Shown here in pieces: positions 43,271 through 55,646 of a DNA stretch of 64,000 nucleotides. Source of the stretch: Motilibacter peucedani (GTDB taxonomy: Bacteria > Actinomycetota > Actinomycetes > Motilibacterales > Motilibacteraceae); the NCBI RefSeq assembly GCF_003634695.1, contig NZ_RBWV01000009.1, positions 434,001 through 498,000 on the forward strand, in the 5' to 3' direction. The notes under the pieces were generated by a model. That model made no database searches and was not told the DNA's origin. It saw nothing but the letters and a program-made list of their open reading frames with translations. The first letter of the stretch is position 1, and each line of letters begins with the position of its first letter. Position numbers and translations under genes: made by a program.

Positions 43271-43344
43271 TGGGCCTAAGTGGACTTGAACCACTGACCT
43301 CTTCCTTATCAGGGAAGCGCTCTAACCAACTGAGCTATAGGCCC
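43271..43344 (-). tRNA. tRNA-Ile (GAT)
   Basis: 74 nucleotides, CCA not encoded. Acceptor arms GGGCCTA and TAGGCCC pair fully. The anticodon loop holds GAT (43310-43308), and the T arm has GTTCAAGTC. It follows DUF3566 and precedes the DLW-39 gene on the same strand. Confidence 0.97.
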
Positions 43345-43461
43345 GTCGTGCACGAGCGGCGCAGGGGCGGACCCCCGGGCCGACCCGGTGCGCGTCGATG
43401 ATAGCCGAGCCCACGACCGCCTCGTGCAGGCGGCCGGGCGCTCGACGCCGAGCGGAGCCGC

Positions 43462-43953
43462 TCAGCCGTCCTCGGTCAGGGTCAGGTGCAGCCCGCCGAC
43501 GACGGCGGCCGACACGTTGTAGATGAACGCGGTGAGCGTCGCGAGCGCGGTGATGAGGATCGCGTCGACCGCGGCCACGCCCGCAGCGAGCCACAGCACC
43601 CGCTTGAGGCTGAGCCACTCGCTGAGGTCGGTGCCGTTGTCGGTGTTGTTCTTCGTGACGTCGGCGACGGTCTTGGTGACCGAGTCGAAGACGCCCATGC
43701 CGTCGAGCACGCCCCACAGCACGGCGACGGCGACGACGAGCACGATGCCGAGGGCGATCGAGAGCAGCGCCGAGAGCTTCATGACCGACCACGGGTCCAC
43801 CCGGCTGAGCACGAGCCGGGCGCGCCGCGGCGCCTTGGCCGCCCGCTCGCGAGGGGCCGAGCGGGCGAAGGGGCGGGCGCCCGCGCGGGCCGAGAGCGGC
43901 CCACCGCCGGCCGGTCTCGGGGACTCCACCGGGCGCGCCTCGGTCGAACTCAC
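43462..43953 (-). CDS. DUF3566 membrane protein
   Basis: 163 residues. A Pro/Arg-rich cytoplasmic tail is followed by two membrane helices (about 63-83 and 118-143) framed by [23 protein letters not shown] and [21 protein letters not shown], the DUF3566 hallmarks. The gene directly after gyrA is conserved across actinobacteria; function unknown. GTG start overlapping the gyrA stop as GTGA. Confidence 0.88.
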   Translation of the reverse strand: MSSTEARPVESPRPAGGGPLSARAGARPFARSAPRERAAKAPRRARLVLSRVDPWSVMKLSALLSIALGIVLVVAVAVLWGVLDGMGVFDSVTKTVADVTKNNTDNGTDLSEWLSLKRVLWLAAGVAAVDAILITALATLTAFIYNVSAAVVGGLHLTLTEDG

Positions 43954-46664
43954 TCGGCACCGTCCTCGTCATCGGCGTCGGCGGGAGCGCCGCTGGCCAG
44001 ATCGTCAGCGTCCAGTTCGGTCGCGTCAGGGGAAACGGTACCCGCTGCGAGGTCGTCCTGGACCTCCACGACCTCCGGCTCACCCGCACCGGTGGGCGTG
44101 TCGGTGCCGGTCACGGCCTCGACGGCGGTCGACGGGTCGTGCGTCGCGACCTCGACCTCGGCCGCCTCGACGGCCTCCTCGAGCGCCTCGTCGTCGGTGT
44201 CGGGCTCGGCGTTGCGGGCGATCGAGAGCAGCGTGTCGCGCTTGCCCATGACCACGAGCGTCACGCCCATGGTGTCGCGACCTGTGGGCCGCAGGTCGGT
44301 GACGCGGGTGCGGATGACGGTGCCGCTGCTCGTGATGGCGTAGACCTCGTCGGTCTCGCCGACCACGAGGGCGCCGACCAGACCGCCGCGGTCGTCGGTC
44401 ACCCGGTGCGCGCGCAGGCCCAGCCCGCCGCGGCCCTGGACGCGGTAGTCCTCGACCGGCGTGCGCTTGGCGAAGCCGGCGTCGGTCGCCGTCAGCACGA
44501 ACTCCTCAGCGCCCTCGCGCACGACGTTCATGGACAGCAGCTCGTCGCCCTCGCGGAAGCGCATGCCCGTCACGCCGCTGGTGGCACGGCCCATCGGGCG
44601 CAGCGCCTCGTCGCTGTTGCGGAAGCGCACGGCCATCGCGCCCTTGCTGACGAGCAGCAGGTCGTCCTCGGCGCTGGCCAGCCGCGCCGAGATGAGCTCG
44701 TCGTCCTCGCGCAGGTTGACGGCGATGACACCGCCGGCGCGCGGCGAGTCGTACTCGGTGAGCCGGGTCTTCTTGACGATGCCCCCGCGGGTGGCGAGCA
44801 CGAGGTAGGGCGAGACGTCGTAGTCGCGCAGGTCGAGCACCTGGGCGATCTTCTCGTCGGGCTGGAAGGCGAGCAGGTTGGCGACGTGCTGGCCGCGCGC
44901 GTCGCGCGCCGCCTCCGGCAGCTCGTAGGCCTTCGCCCGGTAGACCCGGCCCTTGTTGGTGAAGAACAGGATCCAGTGGTGCGTCGTCGTCACGAAGAAG
45001 TGCTCGACGATGTCGTCCTCGCGCAACTGCGCACCGCGTACGCCCTTGCCGCCGCGCCGCTGCGAGCGGTAGAGCGCGGTGCTGGTGCGCTTGGCGTAGC
45101 CGCCGCGGGTGATCGTGACGACCACCGGCTCCTCGGCGATGAGGTCCTCCATCGACATCTCGCCCTCGGCGGCGATGATGGGGGTACGCCTGTCGTCCCC
45201 GAACTTCTCGACGACCGCCGCGAGCTCCTCGCTGACGATCTGGCGCTGTCGCTCCTCGCTGGCGAGGATCGCGCGGTACTCCGCGATCTCGGTCTCGATC
45301 TCGGCCAGCTCGTCGATGATCTTCTGCCGCTCGAGGGCGGCGAGGCGGCGCAGCTGCATGTTGAGGATCGCGTCGGCCTGCTCGGTGTCGACCTCGAGCA
45401 GCTCGATCAGCCCTTGGCGCGCGTCCTCGACCGCCGGCGAGCGGCGGATGAGCGCGATCACCTCGTCGAGCATGTCGAGGGCCTTGACCAGGCCGCGCAG
45501 GATGTGGGCGCGCTCCTCGGCCTTGCGCAGCCGGTAGCGGGTGCGCCGGACGATGACCTCGACCTGGTGGGCGACGTAGTGCTTGACGAACTCGTCGAGG
45601 CGCAGCGTCTTCGGGATGCCGTCGACCAGCGCCAGCATGTTGGCGCTGAAGTTGTCCTGCAGCTGGGTGTGCTTGTAGAGGTTGTTGAGCACGACCTTGG
45701 CGACGGCGTCGCGCTTGAGCACGATCACCAGGCGCTGGCCGAGGCGCTCGTTGCCCTCGTCGCGCACGTCGGCGATGCCCGCGACCTTGCCGTCCTTGAC
45801 CAGGTCGGCGATCTTGGTGGCCAGGTTGTCGGGGTTGACCTGGTAGGGCAGCTCGGTGACGACCAGGCAGGTGCGGTTGTTGATCTCCTCGACGTTGACC
45901 ACCGCGCGCATGGTGATCGAGCCGCGGCCGGTGCGGTAGGCGTCCTCGATGCCGCGGCGGCCCACGATGAGCCCGCGGGTCGGGAAGTCGGGGCCCTTGA
46001 CCCGCTCGAGGAGCGCCTCCAGGAGTTCCTCGGCGCTCGCGGTGGGGTTGGCCAGTGCCCACTGCACGCCCGAGGCGACCTCGCGCAGGTTGTGGGGCGG
46101 GATGTTGGTGGCCATGCCGACCGCGATGCCTGCGCTGCCGTTGACCAGCAGGTTGGGGAACCGGCTCGGCAGGACGTCGGGCTCCTGCGCCTTGCCGTCG
46201 TAGTTGGGCGAGAAGTCGACGGTGTCCTCGTCGATGTCGGCCATCATCTGCATGGCCAGCGGCTGCAGCCGGCACTCGGTGTAGCGCATCGCCGCGGCCG
46301 GGTCGTTGCCCGGCGAGCCGAAGTTGCCGTTGCCGTCGACGAGCGGGTAGCGCAGCGACCACGACTGGGCCAGGCGCACCACGGCGTCGTAGATGGACGA
46401 GTCGCCGTGCGGGTGGTACTGGCCCATCACCTCGCCGACGATGCGGGCGCACTTGCTGTAGCCACGGTCGGGGCGGTAGCCCCCGTCGTACATGCCGTAG
46501 AGCACCCGGCGGTGCACCGGCTTGAGCCCGTCGCGCACGTCGGGCAGCGCCCGGCTCACGATGACGCTCATCGCGTAGTCGAGGTAGGACTGCTGCATCT
46601 CGACCTGGAGGTCGCGCGGCTCGACGCGACCGCCGGGCGGCGGCGTGACAGGGGTCTCGGTCAC
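43950..46664 (-). CDS. gyrA: DNA gyrase subunit A
   Basis: 904 residues. The breakage-reunion domain has the catalytic Tyr in AMRYTECRL, and the quinolone region reads [17 protein letters not shown], with Ser and Asp at the two usual resistance positions (drug-sensitive pattern). The beta-pinwheel C-terminal domain holds the GyrA box QRRGGKG. An acidic tail of about 85 residues (many Asp, Glu, Thr) ends the chain. GTG start after AGGAGA. It follows gyrB by 64 bases. Confidence 0.97.
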   Translation of the reverse strand: MTETPVTPPPGGRVEPRDLQVEMQQSYLDYAMSVIVSRALPDVRDGLKPVHRRVLYGMYDGGYRPDRGYSKCARIVGEVMGQYHPHGDSSIYDAVVRLAQSWSLRYPLVDGNGNFGSPGNDPAAAMRYTECRLQPLAMQMMADIDEDTVDFSPNYDGKAQEPDVLPSRFPNLLVNGSAGIAVGMATNIPPHNLREVASGVQWALANPTASAEELLEALLERVKGPDFPTRGLIVGRRGIEDAYRTGRGSITMRAVVNVEEINNRTCLVVTELPYQVNPDNLATKIADLVKDGKVAGIADVRDEGNERLGQRLVIVLKRDAVAKVVLNNLYKHTQLQDNFSANMLALVDGIPKTLRLDEFVKHYVAHQVEVIVRRTRYRLRKAEERAHILRGLVKALDMLDEVIALIRRSPAVEDARQGLIELLEVDTEQADAILNMQLRRLAALERQKIIDELAEIETEIAEYRAILASEERQRQIVSEELAAVVEKFGDDRRTPIIAAEGEMSMEDLIAEEPVVVTITRGGYAKRTSTALYRSQRRGGKGVRGAQLREDDIVEHFFVTTTHHWILFFTNKGRVYRAKAYELPEAARDARGQHVANLLAFQPDEKIAQVLDLRDYDVSPYLVLATRGGIVKKTRLTEYDSPRAGGVIAVNLREDDELISARLASAEDDLLLVSKGAMAVRFRNSDEALRPMGRATSGVTGMRFREGDELLSMNVVREGAEEFVLTATDAGFAKRTPVEDYRVQGRGGLGLRAHRVTDDRGGLVGALVVGETDEVYAITSSGTVIRTRVTDLRPTGRDTMGVTLVVMGKRDTLLSIARNAEPDTDDEALEEAVEAAEVEVATHDPSTAVEAVTGTDTPTGAGEPEVVEVQDDLAAGTVSPDATELDADDLASGAPADADDEDGAE

Positions 46665-46728
46665 TCTTTGGATCTCCTACGCGGGCGGGCGGGGCGGGCG
46701 GACGGGCGCTGCGGTGCTCGGCGCCGCG

Positions 46729-48826
<2,098 letters not shown>

Positions 48827-48977
48827 TGCGCGGCTGCACGTGAGCGCGCCGCGGAGGCCTCCCGCTCTGCAAGAGGGGGGTCCGTGTGGCCGCCGCCTCC
48901 GCGGACGGAGGCTGCGACCTGCGGCTCGTCCCCCTCGGGACGGGTCCAGTCTACCCGGCGCAAGGGCCCGCAGCCCG

Positions 48978-48986
48978 TCGTCCACA
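48978..48986 (+). promoter_or_regulatory. DnaA-box-like 9-mer upstream of gyrB
   Basis: TCGTCCACA is the same 9-mer found twice in the dnaA leader. It lies about 180 bases upstream of gyrB, in the dciA-gyrB gap. Single occurrence, so chance is possible. Confidence 0.35.
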
Positions 48987-49079
48987 CCCGCAGAACGGCC
49001 TCAGATGCCCCGTGGCGCGACCGGACCCCGGTTCGCGACCCCTCCTACGTCGGCGGGGGCGGCCGGCGTGGGACGGCGG

Positions 49080-49694
49080 TCAGCCGTACGTGTCGCGCGG
49101 TCCGCGCCCGCGGACCGTCAGCGGGCCCTTCCGCCACGACGGCGCAGCGGGCCCGAGAACCTTGATCGAGGTGCAGACCCCGCGCCCCAGCTCGGCCGCG
49201 ATGCGTGCCTGGATGGCCGGCACGAGGTCGCGCAGCTCGGTGGCCCACGCGGTCGAGGACGCGCGCACGGTCAGCACGCCGTCCTCGAAGGACTCGGGCG
49301 TCGCGTGCGCCGCGACGTCGGCGCCGACGACGGCGTCCCACCGGCCGAGCAGCGCGCCGACCGCGGCGTCGAGCTCCCAGCCGCGGTCCCTGACCAGGCG
49401 GTCGACGGCGCGGGAGAAGGCCTGCGGGTCGCGGTCGTCGGGGCGGGGTCCGCTGCGCACCTCGTCGACGGGGCGCCGGCGCGCGGTGCGCCCGGCGGGC
49501 GGGCCGTCGAGCCCGCCGCCCGCCGCGGGGGCAGTGCCCCGGCGCAGGCCCCGGCGGCGCGCCTCGGCACGGGCGGCCGCGAGCGCCTGGCGCGCGACGT
49601 CGACACCGCTGCGCACCGGCGGGAGGTCCGCAGGGTCCGGCACCTCGGCGGGCGCCGCGGGGTCGCCGGCCCCGGGCGGCGGCTCGGCGCTCAC
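49080..49694 (-). CDS. dciA: DciA-like protein (DUF721), helicase loader family
   Basis: 204 residues. An Ala/Pro/Arg-rich N-terminal half is followed by the DUF721 domain (about 100-190): [40 protein letters not shown]721 proteins of the DciA type load or operate the replicative helicase in bacteria lacking DnaC/DnaI. The place between recF and gyrB is the actinobacterial norm. GTG start overlapping recF as GTGA. Confidence 0.87.
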   Translation of the reverse strand: MSAEPPPGAGDPAAPAEVPDPADLPPVRSGVDVARQALAAARAEARRRGLRRGTAPAAGGGLDGPPAGRTARRRPVDEVRSGPRPDDRDPQAFSRAVDRLVRDRGWELDAAVGALLGRWDAVVGADVAAHATPESFEDGVLTVRASSTAWATELRDLVPAIQARIAAELGRGVCTSIKVLGPAAPSWRKGPLTVRGRGPRDTYG

Positions 49695-50896
49695 GGGGAG
49701 CCGACCTCGGAGGCCGGCGCTGCGTCGCCGACGCGCGCGCCCGAGCCGACAGGCGTCACCTCGCCCGCCTGCACGAGCAGGCGCGCACCAGCGAGCTCGC
49801 CCGGCACGTCGGCCTCCACCGCGGCGGTGATCAGCACCTGCTCGGCACCCGACACCCGCCGCGCCAGCCGCTCCCGGCGCGAGGAGTCGAGCTCGGCGAA
49901 CACGTCGTCGAGCACGAGCACCGGCTCGCCGCCGTCGGCCCGCAGCAGGTCGTAGGACGCGAGCCGCAGCGCCAGCGCGTAGGACCACGACTCCCCGTGG
50001 CTCGCGTAGCCCTTGGCCGGGGTCGCACCCAGGCCGAGCACGAGGTCGTCGCGGTGGGGGCCCACCAGGCACACCCCGCGCTCGAGCTCGCTCGAGCGGG
50101 CTGCGGCGAGCGAGGCGAGCATGACCTGCTCGAGCTCGGTGCGCTCGGCGGGCAGGGGCCCGCCCGTCTCGGCGCCGACGCTGCTGCGGTAGTCGAGCGA
50201 GGTGGGCCCGCCGCCCAGCGACACCTCGTCGTAGGCCTGCTCGACCCGCGGGCCCAGCGCCGCCACCAGCGAGAGGCGTGCCGCCAGCAGGTCGGCACCG
50301 GCCCGCGCCAGGTGCGCGTCCCACACGTCGAGCGTCGACACGTCGTACTGGCCGCCGGCCGACGCGTACCTCGCCCCTCGGCGCGCCGCGCCCGCAGACT
50401 TCAGCAGCGCGCTGCGCTGCTTGAGCACCCGGTCGTAGTCGGCCCGCACCGCGGCGTAGCGCGGTGCGCGCGACACGAGCAGCTCGTCGAGGAAGCGGCG
50501 CCGCTCGCCGGGGTCGCCCTTGACCAGCGCGAGGTCCTCGGGCGCGAACAGCACCGTGCGCAGCGCGCCCAGGACCTCGCGCGGTCGCGGCACCGGCCCG
50601 CGGTTGATGCGCGCCCGGTTGGCTCGACCCGGGTTGATCTCGATCTCGACCAGCATCGAGCGCTCGTCGCGCACGATGCCGGCGCGCACCACCGCGCGCT
50701 CGGCACCGACGCGTACGAGCGGGCCGTCCGAGGCGACCCGGTGCGAGCCCAGCGTGGCGACGTAGCCCAGCGCCTCGACCAGGTTGGTCTTGCCCTGCCC
50801 GTTGCGCCCGAGCAGCGCGGTCACCCCAGGCTCGAGCGCGACCTCCGCGCTCGCGTAGGAGCGGAAGTCGGTGAGCGAGAGGTGCCGGACGTGCAT
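49691..50896 (-). CDS. recF: RecF, DNA replication and repair ATPase
   Basis: 401 residues. The Walker A is GRNGQGKT, the signature region lies near [15 protein letters not shown] and the Walker B is [12 protein letters not shown]. RecF directs RecA loading at single-strand gaps. It follows gnd by 21 bases. ATG start. Confidence 0.95.
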   Translation of the reverse strand: MHVRHLSLTDFRSYASAEVALEPGVTALLGRNGQGKTNLVEALGYVATLGSHRVASDGPLVRVGAERAVVRAGIVRDERSMLVEIEINPGRANRARINRGPVPRPREVLGALRTVLFAPEDLALVKGDPGERRRFLDELLVSRAPRYAAVRADYDRVLKQRSALLKSAGAARRGARYASAGGQYDVSTLDVWDAHLARAGADLLAARLSLVAALGPRVEQAYDEVSLGGGPTSLDYRSSVGAETGGPLPAERTELEQVMLASLAAARSSELERGVCLVGPHRDDLVLGLGATPAKGYASHGESWSYALALRLASYDLLRADGGEPVLVLDDVFAELDSSRRERLARRVSGAEQVLITAAVEADVPGELAGARLLVQAGEVTPVGSGARVGDAAPASEVGSP

Positions 50897-50917
50897 CTCG
50901 TCGACGCGGCGGCCCCG

Positions 50918-51823
50918 CTAGGCGGGGGCCTCCGCCTCGCCCTTCGCGACCGCGTGCACCGCGTGGCCGCCGAACTGGTTGCGCAGCGCGGCAACCGCCT
51001 TCATCGCCGGGGAGTCCTCCTGGCGGGAGACGAAGCGGGCGAACAGCGCGGCGGAGATGACGGGCGCCGGCACGCGGTGGTTGATCGCCTCCTCGACGGT
51101 CCACCGGCCCTCGCCGGAGTCGTCGACGTAGCCGGTGATGTCGGCCAGCTCGGGGTCCTGCTCGAGGGCGAGGACCAGCAGGTCGAGCAGCCAGGAGCGG
51201 ATGACCGTGCCCTGGGTCCAGGACTTGATGACGCCGGGCACGTCCTCGACGACGGGGGAGGCGCTGAGCAGCTCGTAGCCCTCGGCGTAGGCCTGCATCA
51301 TGCCGTACTCGATGCCGTTGTGGACCATCTTGGCGAAGTGCCCGGCGCCCACGGGCCCGGCGTGCACGAAGCCGGAGTCGCCCTCGGGCTTGAGCGCGTC
51401 GAAGATCGGCTGCGCCTTCGCGACGTCCTCCGCGCTGCCGCCGACCATGAGCGCGTAGCCGTTCTGCAGGCCCCACACGCCGCCCGAGACGCCGGCGTCG
51501 AGGTAGCCGATGCCCTTGGGAGCGAGCATCTCGGAGTGCACCAGGTCGTCGGTGTAGCGCGAGTTGCCGCCGTCGATCACGACGTCGCCCTCGGAGAGCA
51601 GGCCGCCCAGCTGCTTGACGGTCTCCTGCGTGGGCCCGCCGGCGGGGACCATCACCCAGACCAGCCGGGGTGCGGGCAGCCGCTCGACCAGCGCCTCGAG
51701 GCTGTCGACGTCGCGCGCCGAGTCGGGGCTGCGGTCGAAGCCGACGACGGTGTGGCCGGCGCGGCGCAGCCGCTCGGCCATGTTGCCGCCCATCTTGCCG
51801 AGCCCGATGATGCCGATGTCCAT
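50918..51823 (-). CDS. gnd: 6-phosphogluconate dehydrogenase, short (GndA-like) form
   Basis: 301 residues, matching the shorter bacterial decarboxylating enzyme. GLGKMGGNMAERL binds the cofactor; DGGNSRYTDD and GAGHFAKMVHNGIEYGMMQ are catalytic blocks containing Lys and Asn. It makes ribulose-5-phosphate and NAD(P)H. Its place between dnaN and recF is common in actinobacteria although it has no replication role. ATG start with AGGAGAGG upstream. Confidence 0.93.
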   Translation of the reverse strand: MDIGIIGLGKMGGNMAERLRRAGHTVVGFDRSPDSARDVDSLEALVERLPAPRLVWVMVPAGGPTQETVKQLGGLLSEGDVVIDGGNSRYTDDLVHSEMLAPKGIGYLDAGVSGGVWGLQNGYALMVGGSAEDVAKAQPIFDALKPEGDSGFVHAGPVGAGHFAKMVHNGIEYGMMQAYAEGYELLSASPVVEDVPGVIKSWTQGTVIRSWLLDLLVLALEQDPELADITGYVDDSGEGRWTVEEAINHRVPAPVISAALFARFVSRQEDSPAMKAVAALRNQFGGHAVHAVAKGEAEAPA

Positions 51824-51905
51824 GGTGGCCCTCTCCTGCTGGTGGAAGCGTGTGGCTGCTGTGCGGTGCGTGCTCGTGCGTCCGCGAGCGTCCCCTACCC
51901 CGCTG

Positions 51906-53039
51906 TCAGGCTCCTGAGAGCCGCACCGGCATCAGCAGGTAGCGGTAGTCGCGGCTGGGCTCGGCGTCGGCGGTCGCCCGGCCGGTGAGGACGGCGGGCT
52001 TGGTCGCCGTCGTGAACGAGAGCTGGGCGTAGGGGGCGTCGATCGCGCCGAGGCCGTCGAGCAGGTAGCCCGGGTTGAAGGCGATCGAGATCTCGGCGCC
52101 CTCGAGGTCGGCCTCGAGCGTCTCGGACGCCTGCGCGTCGTCCCCGCTGCCGGCCTCGAGCGTGACGGCACCCGCGGTGAAGGCGAGCCGCACCGGGGTG
52201 TTGCGCTCGGCGACGAGCGCCACACGCTTGACCGCGTCGACGAAGGGAGCGGTCTCGAGCACCGCGATGCTCGCGGACTCGCTGGGCAGGAGCGACTGGT
52301 ACTTGGGGAACTCGCCGTCGAGCAGGCGGGTCGTGGTGCGGCGCGAGCCGCCCTCGAAGCCCACGAGGTTGTCGCCGGCACCGCCGGAGGACAGCGCGAC
52401 CACGACCTTGTCGCCGCTGGCCAGCGAGCGTGCGGTGTCGGACAGCGTCTTGGCCGGCACGAGCGCCACGGCGGAGAGCCCCGCCTGCTCGGGCGACCAG
52501 GCCAGCTCGCGGACGGCGAGGCGGTAGCGGTCGGTCGCGGCCAGCACGACCTTCTCGCCCTCGATCTCGACCCGGACACCGGTGAGCACGGGGAGGGTGT
52601 CGTCGCGGCCGGCCGCGATCGAGACCTGGGAGACGGCGGCGGCGAAGGCGTCCCCGGGCAGCGAGCCGGAGGCCGAGGGCATCACCGGCAGCGCGGGGTA
52701 CTCCTCGACGGGCAGGGTGAGCAGGGAGAAGCGCGAGCTGCCGCAGCGCACGACCACCTTGGAGCCGTCGCTGGCGACCTCGACCGGCTGCTGGGGGAGG
52801 CTGCGGCAGATGTCGGCGAGCAGCCGGCCGCTGACCAGCGCCCGGCCCGGCTCGGAGACCTCGGCCTCGACCGTGACGCGTGCGGAGACCTCGTAGTCGA
52901 ACCCGGCGAGGACCAGGCCCTCGTCGGTGGCCTCGACCAGCAGGCCGGCGAGGACGGGCACCGGGGGACGGGCGGGCAGGCTGCGGGCAGCCCACGCCAC
53001 GGCCTCGGCGAGAACTTCGCGCTGGACCCGGAACCTCAC
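51906..53039 (-). CDS. dnaN: DNA polymerase III sliding clamp (beta)
   Basis: 377 residues, the usual three clamp folds; VSQVSIAAGRDDTLPVLTGV and the C-terminal YRYLLMPVRL are typical. The GTG at 53039 (VRFRVQREVL) has GGTGGA upstream and matches the family N-terminus. An upstream in-frame extension into the origin region is not coding. Confidence 0.95.
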   Translation of the reverse strand: MRFRVQREVLAEAVAWAARSLPARPPVPVLAGLLVEATDEGLVLAGFDYEVSARVTVEAEVSEPGRALVSGRLLADICRSLPQQPVEVASDGSKVVVRCGSSRFSLLTLPVEEYPALPVMPSASGSLPGDAFAAAVSQVSIAAGRDDTLPVLTGVRVEIEGEKVVLAATDRYRLAVRELAWSPEQAGLSAVALVPAKTLSDTARSLASGDKVVVALSSGGAGDNLVGFEGGSRRTTTRLLDGEFPKYQSLLPSESASIAVLETAPFVDAVKRVALVAERNTPVRLAFTAGAVTLEAGSGDDAQASETLEADLEGAEISIAFNPGYLLDGLGAIDAPYAQLSFTTATKPAVLTGRATADAEPSRDYRYLLMPVRLSGA

Positions 53040-53598
53040 GTCTCCACCTTCCTCGACACGCACCGTCGGCACAGAGCCTCGACGCACAGCGGGACTGCCG
53101 TCCTGCGGGGCGACGCTATCGCTCGGCGCCGACATCCACAGCAGGGGCGCCACCCCGTTCCTCGCAGGTGTCATCTCCATAGGTATCTGTAGAGCTAGTC
53201 ATAGGGGCTGTGGACGCTGTGGACACCCGCCCCGGGGTCGGGCCGGACGGCGGCCGCTCGCCGGCTGCGGCGCAGGTCACGAGGGCTCACGGGCCCGGCT
53301 CGGACCGCGCGGTCGGGCCGGTGGGCCCTGTGGGGAGCGTGTGCACGACGCAGGGCACGAGTGGCACGGCCTGGGGACGAGCCCGCGTCCCACGGGTGGA
53401 CCCACAGGTGTGTCCACTCCGCAGCCCCCGCAATCCACAGATCTATGCACAGCATGTGCAGAACGCACGGGGGCGTGCAGGGGCGCCGCTCGGGGCGGGC
53501 GGTGGTGCGGCGGCAGCCGCGCTGGACGGCGCGGCTGGACGGCGCGGCAGTCGGCCGCGGCAGTCGGCCGCGGCAGTCGGCCGCGGCGCAGGGGTGCC
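53040..53598. other. oriC: Chromosomal replication origin (oriC), dnaA-dnaN gap
   Basis: 559 bases without a gene. DnaA-box-like 9-mers seen: ACATCCACA (53132-53140), reverse GCGTCCACA (53209-53217), reverse GTGTCCACA (53218-53226), GTGTCCACT (53410-53418), CAATCCACA (53431-53439), CTATGCACA (53443-53451) and reverse TTCTGCACA (53455-53463). A relatively AT-rich patch lies at about 53171-53207 and could be the unwinding site. Tandem 13-mers lie next to dnaA. The gap between dnaA and dnaN is the known origin place in actinobacteria. Confidence 0.85.
53522..53586 (+). repeat. Five tandem 13-bp repeats in oriC
   Basis: Two copies of CTGGACGGCGCGG and three of CAGTCGGCCGCGG, head to tail, 12 bases from the dnaA stop. 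They are fully GC-rich, unlike the AT-rich 13-mers of the E. coli unwinding element. Confidence 0.85.
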
Positions 53599-55062
53599 TC
53601 AGCCCTGTCGGGACTGGCTCTTGATCCGGTTGGTGAGCTCGTGCACCTGGTTGTAGAGCGCGCGCTTCTCGGGGAGCTGCTGGCGGATCTTGCGGTCGGC
53701 GTGCATGACCGTGGTGTGGTCGCGGTTGCCGAACTGCTGCCCGATCTTGGGCAGCGAGAGGTCGGTGAGCTCGCGGCAGAGGTACATCGCGATCTGGCGC
53801 GCCTGCACGAGCCCCCGGGAGCGGGAGGACCCGCACAGGTCCTCCATCGACATGCCGAAGTAGGCCGCCGTCTGCGCCATGATCGTCGCGGCCGTGATCT
53901 CCGGGCCGCGCTCGTCGGGGATGAGGTCCTTGAGCACGATCTCGGCCAGCGCGAGGTCGACGCCCTGGCGGTTCAACGACGCGAACGCCGTGACCCGGAT
54001 CAGCGCGCCCTCGAGCTCGCGGATGTTGGTCGAGATCTTGCTGGCGATGTACTCCAGCACCTCGGGCGGGGCGTCGAGGCCGTCCTGCGCGGCCTTCTTG
54101 CGCAGGATCGCGATGCGCGTCTCGAGGTCGGGGGGCTGGACGTCGGTGGTGAGGCCCCACTGGAAGCGGTTGCGCAGCCGGTCCTCGAGCGTCACCAGCT
54201 GCTGCGGCGGCCGGTCGCTCGAGAGGACGATCTGCTTGTTCTGGTTGTGCAGCGTGTTGAACGTGTGGAAGAACTCCTCCTGGGTGCCTTCCTTGTTCTC
54301 CAGGAACTGGATGTCGTCCACCAGCAGCACGTCGATGTCGCGGTAGCGCTTGCGGAACGTCTCGCCCTTGCCGTCGCGGATCGAGTTGATGAAGTCGTTG
54401 GTGAACTCCTCGGAGCTCACGTAGCGCACGCGTACGCCGGGGTAGAGGCTCGCGGCGTAGTGGCCGATGGCGTGCAGAAGGTGGGTCTTGCCGAGGCCCG
54501 ACCCGCCGTAGACGAACAGCGGGTTGTAGGCCTTGGCGGGCGCCTCGGCGACCGCGACGGCGGCAGCGTGGGCGAAGCGGTTGCTCGCCCCGATGACGAA
54601 GGTCTCGAACAGGTAGCGCGGGTTGAGCCGGGTCGGCTCGGCGCTGCGGCCGGTGCTCTCGCGCCCGGTGCCGGGGCGGCTGCCCTCGAGCGGCGCAGCG
54701 GTCGGCGCCACCGGAGCGGCCTCGGCGGACTCCGGGGGAGCGCTGGGAGAGGGGATCGCGCCCGGTGCCGGCTCGGCGGCGCCGTCGGCCAGCGTGTCGT
54801 CGAGCGTGACGACCAGGCGCACCTCGCGACCCAGTGCGCGGGAGAGGCTCTGGGTCACGATCGGACGCAGGTCGGTCTCGAGCTGGGAGCGGATGAAGTC
54901 GTTGGGCGCTGCGACGAGGGCGGTGTCGTCGTAGAGAGCGAGGGGGCGCGTCAGCCGCAGGAACGGGCGGGTGCGCGGCGGCACGAGGCCATCGCCGCTG
55001 TCGACCAGCTCGTCGAGGGTGCGGTGCCAGATCGGGGCGAGGTCCCCGGGATCATCAGCCAT
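53599..55062 (-). CDS. dnaA: Chromosomal replication initiator DnaA
   Basis: 487 residues. Domain I (1-80), a Pro/Ala-rich domain II (about 85-160), AAA+ domain with [11 protein letters not shown] (Walker A) and LLVDDIQF (Walker B), and the DNA-binding domain IV with [27 protein letters not shown]. The ATG at 55062 has GAGGAGG eight bases upstream; a longer in-frame start runs into the leader. Its leader contains three DnaA boxes, so it is probably autoregulated. Confidence 0.97.
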   Translation of the reverse strand: MADDPGDLAPIWHRTLDELVDSGDGLVPPRTRPFLRLTRPLALYDDTALVAAPNDFIRSQLETDLRPIVTQSLSRALGREVRLVVTLDDTLADGAAEPAPGAIPSPSAPPESAEAAPVAPTAAPLEGSRPGTGRESTGRSAEPTRLNPRYLFETFVIGASNRFAHAAAVAVAEAPAKAYNPLFVYGGSGLGKTHLLHAIGHYAASLYPGVRVRYVSSEEFTNDFINSIRDGKGETFRKRYRDIDVLLVDDIQFLENKEGTQEEFFHTFNTLHNQNKQIVLSSDRPPQQLVTLEDRLRNRFQWGLTTDVQPPDLETRIAILRKKAAQDGLDAPPEVLEYIASKISTNIRELEGALIRVTAFASLNRQGVDLALAEIVLKDLIPDERGPEITAATIMAQTAAYFGMSMEDLCGSSRSRGLVQARQIAMYLCRELTDLSLPKIGQQFGNRDHTTVMHADRKIRQQLPEKRALYNQVHELTNRIKSQSRQG

Positions 55063-55116
55063 CCGGGGCACCTCCTCGCGCTCGCATCTCGACCCGCCCG
55101 ACATCGCTCACGCCTG

Positions 55117-55148
55117 TCGTCCACACGGTTGTCCACAGTTGTGGACGA
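55117..55148. promoter_or_regulatory. Compact trio of DnaA boxes in the dnaA leader
   Basis: TCGTCCACA (55117-55125), TTGTCCACA (55129-55137, the actinobacterial consensus) and reverse TCGTCCACA (55140-55148). The second and third are arranged as an inverted pair. They lie 55-86 bases before the dnaA start, downstream of the likely promoter. Confidence 0.85.
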
Positions 55149-55173
55149 CGTGGAGGTTGCTCGCGAGGGGCCG

Positions 55174-55203
55174 ACGCTAACAACCTCGGAGCCCCCGTAG
55201 CAA
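55174..55203 (-). promoter_or_regulatory. Candidate dnaA promoter
   Basis: On the minus strand TTGCTA (55203-55198) and TAGCGT (55179-55174) are 18 bases apart, a fair match to TTGACA / TAnnnT. A perfect inverted repeat (TCCGCCG, AATC, CGGCGGA at 55208-55225) lies just upstream of the -35. Confidence 0.5.
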
Positions 55204-55359
55204 CCGTTCCGCCGAATCCGGCGGACCCGCTCCGGCGTGTCGACAGGCTGGCACTCGGAGTCGCCGAGAGACTAGGCGGTCCACTGCCGTCGGGTGCGCC
55301 GGGGTCCACAGGATGCCCGCCCGGGCAGCACCCGCCGCTCCCTGCACGACACCCGGCGT

Positions 55360-55389
55360 TTGACCGTGCCGTGCCGTCCCGCGTACCGT
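55360..55389 (+). promoter_or_regulatory. Candidate rpmH operon promoter
   Basis: TTGACC (55360-55365), an 18-base spacer and TACCGT (55384-55389) fit the housekeeping promoter pattern of actinobacteria. It lies about 105 bases before rpmH. With the dnaA boxes and promoter, this accounts for the 432-base dnaA-rpmH gap; no further gene is seen there. Confidence 0.6.
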
Positions 55390-55494
55390 GAGCCGGTCGA
55401 GCAGGAGCCGACCTCTTTGGCGTGCGCAGCGACTGGCGCGCCGGGTCGGGTCGTCCTGCTCCCCCGTCTTCGTCGATGCAGGAGCCCCGCACCC

Positions 55495-55632
55495 GTGAGC
55501 AAGCGCACCTTCCAGCCGAACAACCGTCGTCGCAGCAAGACCCACGGCTTCCGGCTGCGCATGAGCACCCGCGCGGGCCGCGCCATCATGTCGGCCCGCC
55601 GCCGCAAGGGCCGCGAGAAGCTCTCCGCCTAG
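55495..55632 (+). CDS. rpmH: Ribosomal protein bL34
   Basis: 45 residues, highly basic: [20 protein letters not shown] and [12 protein letters not shown] are nearly invariant bL34 sequence. GTG start with AGGAG ten bases upstream. First gene of the rpmH-rnpA-yidD-yidC-jag-rsmG-parAB run transcribed away from the origin. Confidence 0.97.
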   Translation: MSKRTFQPNNRRRSKTHGFRLRMSTRAGRAIMSARRRKGREKLSA

Positions 55633-55646
55633 CTGCGCGCCGCTCC

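Noticed and set aside
53040-53180. In-frame upstream extension of dnaN
   Set aside because: It would place the start inside oriC; the GTG at 53039 has a ribosome site and the family N-terminus.
53522-53586. CRISPR-like array in oriC
   Set aside because: Units are 13 bases with no spacers, so it is a simple tandem repeat.
53195-54160. Open frame overlapping dnaA and oriC on the minus strand
   Set aside because: Arg/Pro/Ala-rich shadow of dnaA that continues into the origin; no domain.
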